Origin: an uncultured Erysipelotrichaceae bacterium
GTDB lineage: Bacteria > Bacillota_I > Bacilli_A > RF39 > UBA660
Direction: 5' to 3'
Assembly: GCA_902783405.1 (NCBI GenBank)
Contig: CACZQZ010000052.1
Coordinates: 1 to 5,188, forward strand
Length of the DNA: 5,188 nt
Part shown: piece by piece, positions 1 to 5,188 of the stretch
Numbering within the stretch: the stretch's first letter is position 1
Layout of the letters: every line of letters starts with the position of its first letter
Notes under the pieces: model-generated
Told to the model about the DNA's origin: nothing
The model's database searches: none
What the model saw: only the letters and a program-made list of their open reading frames with translations
Program-made: the position numbers and the translations under genes

Positions 1-29
1 AAAAAATCAGCAATCTTTATTTGCTGATT
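1..29 (-). terminator. Rho-independent terminator of the ABC transporter unit
   Basis: Read on the minus strand, a perfect 9-bp stem (AATCAGCAA pairing with TTGCTGATT, positions 21-29 and 5-13) encloses a 7-nt loop and ends in a run of six T (positions 6 to 1). The stem overlaps the last two bases of the transporter's TAA stop codon, so the hairpin begins essentially at the end of translation. The plus strand has no T-run after the stem, so it should work in one direction only. It marks the end of the three-gene transcription unit. Confidence 0.88.
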
Positions 30-3000
30 ATTCACTTCTTAAAGCTTCTACAGGATCTTTTTTCGATGCCGCTTTTGCAGGGATTAATCCTCCAATTAAT
101 GTTAAAATAATACTTAATAAAACTAATATGAACGCGTGGTGTATATTAAGTGATGCAGATAATGGAATGCTTCCCGTAAAATGATGTAATACTTTATTAA
201 TGATTGGTATTAAAGAATAAGAAATTCCTATACCAAACATACCAGAAAGTAATCCAATAATAAATGTTTCAGCATTAAATATTGAGGAAATATTTCCTTT
301 AGAAGCACCAATTGCTCTTAAAATACCGATTTCTTTTGTTCTTTCATAAACTGAAATATAGGTTATTACACCGATCATAATGCTTGATACAACAAGTGAA
401 ATGGATACAAACGCAATAAGTACATAACTTACCGCATTAACAATTGTTTTCACTGAGTTCATAATAATTCCAGTTGTATCAGAATAGTTTATTTCCTTTT
501 CTTCACCTACTTTTTTATTATAATTATCTATAAATGATAAGAAATGCTCTTTTCCTTCAAAGCTATTAAAATAAAAAAATATGTATGTTGGTTCTTCTGT
601 ATCTTGGTAACCAAGTAAAACTAAGTTTGTCTTTTGGGTTGACTCTGTTTGATTCATCATAGCACTAACCACTCTTTGAAGTTCATTTTCTCCAAAGTTT
701 AATGTAAAAGCTGATGCTATTTTGTCTTGATCAATATGAAATGAAGTAGCAAAACTTTTACTAATATTAGTTGTCAACTCTCCTACTTTTGTTAAAATAT
801 TTTTTTTCATTAATGCCTCTGTCATAGTTTTAGACATCGCATCATTTACTCCCATAATTTCAGCGTTATTCATATATGTTTTTATAATTGTATCTTTTAT
901 TTCATTTACAATGATTGCCTTTGGATTTTCTTCATCTACGACAAATTCTGGATATAATGATTTCATATACGTATTATAACCAGCAATATATGCTTGTAAT
1001 AAACCTTTTAATAAACCACTATACGCTTTTTTATACACTTCTTTAGGTAGAACATATTCTGTTCCCATGTTTGATAGCATATTATCAGAATCTTTTTTTT
1101 CTAAGCATTCATTTACTAAATTATCTATGTCTTTGACTGAAAATTCACCTTTGATATTACTCAATAATGCATTCATAAGTGTATTTAAATTATTATGAAA
1201 TAAATTTTTAGCTGGTGTAATATCCGCTGTTATAGAATCAGATATTTGTGCCATATAATTTTGTGTTTGTTTTTCTAAATCACTTTGATTAATTTTTATA
1301 TTAAATGCACTTTGTAATTTTTCATTATCTACTTTTACTAAATCTTTAAATTCAAAATCAAAATCATTCTTTTTAGTATCAAATCTTTTTCCTGAAAATA
1401 CATCAACTTCGCTATTTTGTAGCTGTTTTTGAACTACATCAGTTTCTTTAGCATAATCGATAATATAACGAATTAAATCTGATGTATAAGCAACACCAGG
1501 AGAAAGTGCAGAGGAAGTTACTCCTTCTTTACTACTTACAACACCAACAATTTTTAATTTAGTGGCATTTTCATATATCTTTTTCATATAGGATTCATCT
1601 TCAGACATATTTTCATATACATCATATTTCAAATTATATTTATAAGTATCTGATGGCATAACTAATCTTAAATCAACATTCATTAAATCTTTATAGGTCA
1701 ATGTCATTGGTTCTTCTTTAACGTTAACAGTTTCCCCACTCATAATACTTGTAACCATCTTTGTTAATTCTTCTGTATCTTTAAGGCCTAATGAATACAC
1801 TAATAGATCTGAGATAGTATTTGGTTCTGATAAAACGATAATCATTTCATCATATTTTTCTGGCCATCTTCCTGCAAGAACATCATAATCTTTTTTTATA
1901 TTTTCACGGTTATCAACCATTTGTGTATATATAGATGCCATATTGGAATATGAATTCATTATATTATTAGAACCCATCATAGAACTAAATAAGTTAGAAG
2001 GATTTACTTTTGCTAGTTTTTTAGTAGCATCTACAGTATAGATATTTGGATCTACACTATAAGCATACTGAACATTAGATATATCTTCATCAACTTCACT
2101 ATAATTTTTTTCTAAATATTTTTTAAAACTTCTCAAGTCATTTGTACTTACATTGGAAAGAATAGATGTAATATATTGTTTTTCTTTTACTTCATTTGAA
2201 TTTGTTTTTTCAGCGTCTTCTTCTCTCATAGATAAAAGAGCACCTGTTATATCAGATGATTCTTGCATAATCGTAAGAGGATATGATGTTAATGTATTTT
2301 CTCCAATAGAATCAACGTAATTTTGAAATCCTGTTGATACTGCTAAAATAAGGGCAATACCGATAATACCAATAGATCCTGCCATAGCAACCAGGATGGT
2401 TCTTCCTTTTTTAGTCATTAAGTTATTAAAGGATAATGATAGAGCCGTCAAAAAAGACATTTTTGTTTTTTTAGTTCGATTTTCTATCTGATTTTTTTCT
2501 TCCTTTGTATTTTCTTTTCCATCATAAGGTTTAGAATCTGAAATAATTCTTCCATCTTTTATATTAATTATTCTGTTTGAATATTTTTCTGCTAACTCAG
2601 GATTATGAGTTACCATAATAACTAATTTATCTTTAGATATTTCTTTTAGCAAATCCATAATTTGTACACTTGTATCTGAATCAAGAGCTCCGGTTGGTTC
2701 ATCAGCAAGAATTATTTCTGGATCATTAATCAAAGCTCTTGCAATAGCGACTCTTTGCATCTGACCACCAGATAATTGATTTGGCTTTTTATTTTTATGT
2801 TTTTCAAGTCCAACATCTTTTAAGGCTTGTATAGCTTTTTTCTTTCTTTCGCTTTTGGATATACCAGAAAGCGTTAAAGCAAGTTCAACATTTCTAAGTA
2901 TAGTTTGATGACTTATTAAATTATAACTTTGAAAAATAAACCCGACTCTATGATTTCGGTAAGAATCCCAATCTCTATCTTTGTATTTTTTGGTACTAAC

Positions 3001-3198
3001 TTCGTTAATAATTAAATCCCCAGATGTATATTCATCTAAGCCACCTAATATATTTAAAAAGGTTGTTTTTCCTGATCCTGAAGGACCTAAAATACTAGCA
3101 AATTCATGCTCTCTAAAATTAACACTAACATTATCAAGTGCCTTTTGTTCAAATCCTACTGTTTTATATATTTTACTTATATTTTTTATTTCTAGCAT
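28..3198 (-). CDS. MacB-type ABC transporter, fused ATP-binding and FtsX-like permease protein
   Basis: This 1056-residue membrane protein carries ATPase and permease in one chain. Residues 1-220 form a nucleotide-binding domain of the MacB/LolD type: Walker A GPSGSGKT (38-45), Q-loop Gln90, signature LSGGQ (142-146), Walker B IILADEP (162-168), D-loop ALD (171-173) and switch His198. A charged linker (about 221-246) leads to TM1 (about 267-288). A very large non-membrane segment follows (about 290-920), then three C-terminal TM helices (about 923-948, 977-1000, 1021-1040). The FtsX/MacB permease signature ERTKEIGILRAIGAS lies at 952-966 and the typical PAKAASKKDPVEALR tail is present. The order NBD, TM1, extracytoplasmic domain, three TMs is that of MacB, whose relatives work as dimers in peptide, toxin or lipoprotein efflux or as mechanotransmitters; the substrate here is unknown. 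The start is fixed by a strong SD (AAAAGGTGA). It is the last gene of a unit with the S4 protein 20 nt upstream. No membrane-fusion partner is visible. Confidence 0.93.
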   Translation of the reverse strand: MLEIKNISKIYKTVGFEQKALDNVSVNFREHEFASILGPSGSGKTTFLNILGGLDEYTSGDLIINEVSTKKYKDRDWDSYRNHRVGFIFQSYNLISHQTILRNVELALTLSGISKSERKKKAIQALKDVGLEKHKNKKPNQLSGGQMQRVAIARALINDPEIILADEPTGALDSDTSVQIMDLLKEISKDKLVIMVTHNPELAEKYSNRIINIKDGRIISDSKPYDGKENTKEEKNQIENRTKKTKMSFLTALSLSFNNLMTKKGRTILVAMAGSIGIIGIALILAVSTGFQNYVDSIGENTLTSYPLTIMQESSDITGALLSMREEDAEKTNSNEVKEKQYITSILSNVSTNDLRSFKKYLEKNYSEVDEDISNVQYAYSVDPNIYTVDATKKLAKVNPSNLFSSMMGSNNIMNSYSNMASIYTQMVDNRENIKKDYDVLAGRWPEKYDEMIIVLSEPNTISDLLVYSLGLKDTEELTKMVTSIMSGETVNVKEEPMTLTYKDLMNVDLRLVMPSDTYKYNLKYDVYENMSEDESYMKKIYENATKLKIVGVVSSKEGVTSSALSPGVAYTSDLIRYIIDYAKETDVVQKQLQNSEVDVFSGKRFDTKKNDFDFEFKDLVKVDNEKLQSAFNIKINQSDLEKQTQNYMAQISDSITADITPAKNLFHNNLNTLMNALLSNIKGEFSVKDIDNLVNECLEKKDSDNMLSNMGTEYVLPKEVYKKAYSGLLKGLLQAYIAGYNTYMKSLYPEFVVDEENPKAIIVNEIKDTIIKTYMNNAEIMGVNDAMSKTMTEALMKKNILTKVGELTTNISKSFATSFHIDQDKIASAFTLNFGENELQRVVSAMMNQTESTQKTNLVLLGYQDTEEPTYIFFYFNSFEGKEHFLSFIDNYNKKVGEEKEINYSDTTGIIMNSVKTIVNAVSYVLIAFVSISLVVSSIMIGVITYISVYERTKEIGILRAIGASKGNISSIFNAETFIIGLLSGMFGIGISYSLIPIINKVLHHFTGSIPLSASLNIHHAFILVLLSIILTLIGGLIPAKAASKKDPVEALRSE

Positions 3199-3202
3199 GA
3201 AA

Positions 3203-3211
3203 TCACCTTTT
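3203..3211 (-). promoter_or_regulatory. Strong Shine-Dalgarno site for the ABC transporter
   Basis: The minus strand reads AAAAGGTGA, then TTTC, then ATG (start at 3198-3196). This is a near-ideal match to the anti-SD sequence at good spacing. It lies wholly in the 20-nt gap after the S4 gene, so the transporter can initiate independently of upstream translation. Confidence 0.8.
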
Positions 3212-3218
3212 CAATTTT

Positions 3219-3908
3219 TTAAATATATTTTAAATATTTAATTACATAATTATTCTTTTTAGTTATACTTATTTTTTTTATAAATTTGTATTTCCCATAT
3301 CTTCGAATACTAAATACATCATTTTCTTTTAAAATATATGTGCTTTTATTTAGTATTTCAAAGTTTACGAGTACTTCTTTATTTTTTATTTTATCTGTTA
3401 CTTTTTCTCTATTTGTTTTTATGATTTTAGATAAAACATGATCAATTCTAAGACTAGATACAATAATTTCAAATTCTTCAAATTTTCGTTCATAATTTTC
3501 TAAATTTTTTAATTCAACTTCTTCTATAGTTACTTTATTTTTTCCAATCATAGATAAGTTATTTTTTATAAATTCTTTTAATTCGCTAAAAATATAAAAG
3601 TAATAATTATCATCATCTATAATAATATCACCAATATAACTAGATGATATTAAATTTAAAATACTTCCTAATATTTCATTATGTTTAAGTTTTTGATAAC
3701 ACTTTATTTTAAGTAAAGATACGCTAGGTAATTCTTGTTTATAAAGGATTACTTTTTCTGATGTTTTATAAGGATAATAAATCTTATAATCTTTTTTCTT
3801 TAATTTACTTGTGATAATTTTAAATTCTTTAGCATCTAAAAATAATGTATTTTTTCCTTTTAATAATCTATCTACACTGTTATCAATTTTATAAATATCT
3901 TGTTTCAT
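3219..3908 (-). CDS. YlmH-like S4-domain RNA-binding protein
   Basis: This 229-residue basic, Lys- and Ile-rich protein has the YlmH layout. A divergent N-terminal part is followed by a central segment, HNEILGSILNL...IGDIII (about 76-97), which matches the YlmH pattern of a conserved His plus LGxLLxL and IGDI. The C-terminal S4 domain (about 151-210) opens with SSLRIDHVLS, includes EVLVNFE (178-184) and ends with DVFSIRRYGKYKF. YlmH is known in Bacillota from the sepF/divIVA cell-division cluster, and B. subtilis YlmH has been linked to ribosome-associated quality control. The role here is inferred from that family. The usual length is about 255-260, so this copy is somewhat short. In the closing S4 motif an Arg (SIRRYG) stands where family members I recall have Gly (SVRGxG). 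The ATG is 2 nt after the phosphatase stop, with a modest SD (TAGGA) inside the phosphatase's last codons, which suggests translational coupling. None of the usual division-cluster neighbours are present. Confidence 0.85.
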   Translation of the reverse strand: MKQDIYKIDNSVDRLLKGKNTLFLDAKEFKIITSKLKKKDYKIYYPYKTSEKVILYKQELPSVSLLKIKCYQKLKHNEILGSILNLISSSYIGDIIIDDDNYYFYIFSELKEFIKNNLSMIGKNKVTIEEVELKNLENYERKFEEFEIIVSSLRIDHVLSKIIKTNREKVTDKIKNKEVLVNFEILNKSTYILKENDVFSIRRYGKYKFIKKISITKKNNYVIKYLKYI

Positions 3909-3910
3909 AT

Positions 3911-4363
3911 TTAATATCCTAAATATTTTAAAAAATATTCTAATCCTTCTTTAATATCTTGATAAGTATCTTCAAAATTTCCTGTATACCAAGGATCACG
4001 AATATCCCTAGGATTTAAGGAAAAATCTAAAAGTCTATATATTTTATGATAATAATCTTTTTTTATAATATTCAAAATTCCATCAATATTTCTAGTTTCC
4101 ATTGCAACAATATAATCATATGTTTGATAATCTTCTTTATTCATTTGTCTAGCGAACTTACCTTCAGTAGATATTCCAAATTCTTTTAATTTATTTTTAG
4201 TACCAATATGAACTGGATTTCCTTCTTCTTCATTACTAGTTCCAGCAGATTCTATTAAAAATTCTTTTTCAATCCCTCTTTGTTTTACCATATCTTTCAT
4301 TAAAAATTCAGCCATTGGAGAACGGCAAATATTTCCTAAACATACAAATAATATTTTTTTCAT
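3911..4363 (-). CDS. Low-molecular-weight protein tyrosine phosphatase
   Basis: This cytoplasmic phosphatase of about 150 residues hydrolyses phosphotyrosine through a cysteinyl-phosphate intermediate. The N-terminal P-loop is VCLGNICRSPMAE, with nucleophile Cys8, Arg14 and Ser15 (numbered from the ATG at 4363), matching the CX5RS signature. The general-acid loop DPWYTG (Asp123) and the segment YDYIVAMETRN are also typical, and the length is that of the whole family, so the enzyme looks complete and active. Ile12 occupies the P-loop position where the arginine phosphatase YwlE has Thr, which favours phosphotyrosine over phosphoarginine. The frame is open four codons further, to a TTG at 4375. 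I prefer the ATG because GGTGAG sits at SD distance and the predicted transcription start falls at the TTG. It is the first gene of a unit with the S4 protein and the ABC transporter. Confidence 0.94.
   Translation of the reverse strand: MKKILFVCLGNICRSPMAEFLMKDMVKQRGIEKEFLIESAGTSNEEEGNPVHIGTKNKLKEFGISTEGKFARQMNKEDYQTYDYIVAMETRNIDGILNIIKKDYYHKIYRLLDFSLNPRDIRDPWYTGNFEDTYQDIKEGLEYFLKYLGY
3917..3921 (-). promoter_or_regulatory. Shine-Dalgarno site of the S4 gene inside the phosphatase reading frame
   Basis: TAGGA lies in the Leu-Gly codons near the end of the phosphatase gene, 8 nt before the S4 gene's ATG (3908-3906). It is weaker than the GGTGA sites used by the other two genes of the unit. 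With only two bases between stop and start, ribosomes ending the phosphatase could re-initiate here. Confidence 0.55.
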
Positions 4364-4367
4364 ATGT

Positions 4368-4373
4368 CTCACC
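4368..4373 (-). promoter_or_regulatory. Shine-Dalgarno site that decides the phosphatase start
   Basis: GGTGAG is followed by ACAT and then ATG (4363-4361). This resembles the GGTGA core used by the transporter gene in the same unit. It supports the ATG at 4363 over the in-frame TTG at 4375, whose codon abuts this SD and which has no SD of its own (only TATAATGTTCT lies upstream). Confidence 0.75.
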
Positions 4374-4380
4374 AAAGAAC

Positions 4381-4408
4381 ATTATAGCAAAAAACTTGCA
4401 AAAAACAA
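4381..4408 (-). promoter_or_regulatory. Extended -10 promoter for the phosphatase-S4-ABC unit
   Basis: The minus strand carries a consensus extended -10 element, TGC plus TATAAT (4389-4381). The best -35 candidate is a weak TTGTTT (4408-4403, 3 of 6 matches) at 16-bp spacing, which fits a promoter relying on the TG motif. Transcription would start near 4375-4373, giving a leader of only about 10-12 nt that holds just the SD. The first T of the TG extension is the last T of the upstream gene's terminator, so terminator and promoter are fused. No operator or riboswitch is visible. Confidence 0.72.
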
Positions 4409-4420
4409 AATGCAAGTTTT
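4389..4420 (-). terminator. Rho-independent terminator of the tail-fibre gene
   Basis: On the minus strand a perfect 10-bp stem (AAAACTTGCA, 4420-4411, with TGCAAGTTTT, 4400-4391) surrounds a T-rich 10-nt loop and ends in a six-T run (4394-4389). It begins 19 nt after the tail-fibre stop codon. The stem has only three G-C pairs, so its strength may be moderate. The plus-strand side continues with ATATATAATA, not a T-run, so it should stop only leftward transcription, separating the phage-type gene from the unit that follows. Confidence 0.85.
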
Positions 4421-4439
4421 ATATATAATAATGATTACG

Positions 4440-5188
4440 TTAAGCTGTTCTTTTCCACATATATACTGTTATATATGGATCTTGTGTATTGAGTGCTGTT
4501 CCACTTCCCGTATTTTCTGTATTTCCATTTACATTATGCGTATGAGCTCCAGTAGTTGTAGTTGTTAATGAATGGGTATGAGCTCCATTGGTCGTGGTTG
4601 TTAGTGAATGGGTATGAGCTCCATTAGTGGATGTTGTAAATGTATGATTATGGTTTCCGTTCGTTGAAGATGTAACTGTACGAGTAGTCCATTGGTAAAA
4701 GAAACCATAGTAGTTACCTGATGGAGACAAATATGAACCACCGAAACTATATTGATCTGAAACAGTATGATTATGATTTCCATTTGTCGATGTAGTACCA
4801 GTATGATTATGCCCTCCTGCCGATGATGTGTTAGCTGTATGATTATGACCTCCTGCTGATGATGTGTTGGCTGTATGATTATGATTTCCTACTGAATTTG
4901 AATTGATGTTGACACTATGGGAATGGGCTGGTAAATTTCCTACTGCTATCGTTTTTGTTTTACTCCCTCCAAGTTTCTCAACAGTATTAAAATCACTATC
5001 ATTCTCATCTACACTTACTAATGTCTTACCTTTTCCAAATCTTTCCCATGTTCCTCCAAATAATTCTGCTGGGCTTGTACTCGATATTGATGTATATATA
5101 CTACCAACCGGATATATTTTTAGCATTAATTCTGATTCTATATCTTCTACATGAATACCTGCTACTCGATATAAATCATCTACTGCAG
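4440..5188 (-). CDS. Phage tail-fibre/baseplate-type protein with His-x-His repeats (5' partial)
   Basis: This is the C-terminal 248 residues of a virion adhesin-type protein; the frame is open to the window edge. An ATG at 5126 (residue 1 below) has no SD and 20 further codons are open upstream, so it is probably internal. Residues 5-30 carry the phage motif YPVGSIY...LFGGTWERF. Then come LGGSKTKT and NLPAHSH (64-70), a repeat region (about 68-200), and the family ending DPYITVYMWKRTA (216-228). Related domains lie at the C-terminus of tail fibres and gp10-like baseplate proteins. The repeat region holds nine HxH motifs, at His68, 82, 94, 106, 118, 159, 171, 183 and 195, mostly exactly 12 residues apart. 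In T4 gp37, HxH motifs of three chains bind iron in a needle, and a similar fold is inferred. Residues 122-146 form an aromatic, Gly/Ser-rich interruption. The gene is richer in G+C than its neighbours and ends at its own terminator, with no holin or lysin after it. It could be a prophage edge or a remnant. Confidence 0.85.
   Translation of the reverse strand, partial: AVDDLYRVAGIHVEDIESELMLKIYPVGSIYTSISSTSPAELFGGTWERFGKGKTLVSVDENDSDFNTVEKLGGSKTKTIAVGNLPAHSHSVNINSNSVGNHNHTANTSSAGGHNHTANTSSAGGHNHTGTTSTNGNHNHTVSDQYSFGGSYLSPSGNYYGFFYQWTTRTVTSSTNGNHNHTFTTSTNGAHTHSLTTTTNGAHTHSLTTTTTGAHTHNVNGNTENTGSGTALNTQDPYITVYMWKRTA
4536..4688 (-). repeat. 36-bp coding tandem repeat, C-terminal sub-array
   Basis: HxH-encoding cores start at 4536, 4572, 4608 and 4644, exactly 36 bp apart, with a degenerate fifth core at 4680 that encodes TTR. 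The protein unit is close to HTHSLTTTTNGA (residues 171-182 and 183-194 differ at one position). The plus strand shows ATGNGTATGAGCTCC in three units. The repeats stay in frame, so the unit can expand or contract in 12-residue steps without breaking the gene. Confidence 0.9.
4767..4883 (-). repeat. 36-bp coding tandem repeat, N-terminal sub-array
   Basis: HNH-encoding cores start at 4767, 4803, 4839 and 4875, again exactly 36 bp apart. The unit is HNHTANTSSAGG (residues 82-93 and 94-105 are identical), with HNHTGTTSTNGN next. It is separated from the other sub-array by the loop-coding stretch of about 4689-4766. The units resemble their sub-array neighbours more than units of the other sub-array. 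Confidence 0.9.

Noticed and set aside
2981..3241. Open frame of 86 codons on the plus strand
   Set aside because: It lies opposite the conserved Walker A region of the ABC transporter and has no SD or family resemblance; it is an antisense shadow.
4376..4439. Riboswitch, attenuator or attachment site in the intergenic gap
   Set aside because: The 64 bases are accounted for by one terminator hairpin and one promoter; no tRNA end, direct repeat or further structure is visible.
4440..4700. Target gene of a diversity-generating retroelement
   Set aside because: The C-terminus is the WKRTA-type fibre ending rather than a C-type lectin fold, and no template repeat or reverse transcriptase is visible in the window.
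4601..4783. 60-codon frame on the minus strand inside the fibre gene
   Set aside because: It is an out-of-register reading of the 36-bp repeats, low in complexity and without an SD.
4536..4883. A 36-bp periodic repeat that resembles a CRISPR array by length
   Set aside because: The 36-bp units are contiguous with no spacers, stay in frame and encode a 12-residue protein repeat.
4903..5154. Open frame of about 83 codons on the plus strand
   Set aside because: It is antisense to the conserved start of the tail-fibre domain (YPVGSIY, LFGGTWE) and shows no motif of its own.

Overview
The window comes from an AT-rich genome that uses the standard genetic code: tryptophan is written TGG and all four visible stop codons are TAA. 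Proteins rich in Lys, Asn and Ile, strong GGTGA-type ribosome binding sites and a YlmH-type S4 protein point to a low-GC member of the Bacillota (Firmicutes). Genus or species cannot be named from this sequence. All four genes lie on the minus strand, so the window reads from right to left.

Right end (5188 to 4440): the 3' part of a phage tail-fibre/baseplate-type gene, open at the window edge. It has the usual start (YPVGSIY, LFGGTWE) and end (DPYITVYMWKRTA) of its family. Between them is an unusually regular array of His-x-His motifs every 12 residues, interrupted once by an aromatic loop. The array is visibly richer in G+C than the neighbouring genes. A hairpin terminator (4389-4420) closes the gene.

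Middle and left (4420 to 1): a compact three-gene transcription unit. An extended -10 promoter (TGCTATAAT) begins on the last T of the preceding terminator's T-run. It would transcribe a low-molecular-weight protein tyrosine phosphatase, then (2-nt gap) a YlmH-like S4-domain RNA-binding protein, then (20-nt gap) a 1056-residue MacB-type ABC transporter with fused ATPase and permease. A second hairpin terminator overlaps the transporter stop codon. The three products have no obvious shared pathway: signalling dephosphorylation, RNA/ribosome binding and membrane export or stress resistance. Co-transcription is the only link the sequence supports.

The three-gene unit looks like ordinary chromosomal housekeeping or accessory content, and the tail-fibre gene looks like the edge or remnant of a prophage. 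No integrase, attachment site, tRNA, CRISPR array or insertion sequence is visible, and no gap exceeds 300 bases. The most unusual item is the His-x-His repeat array. I do not see a clear new multi-gene system.
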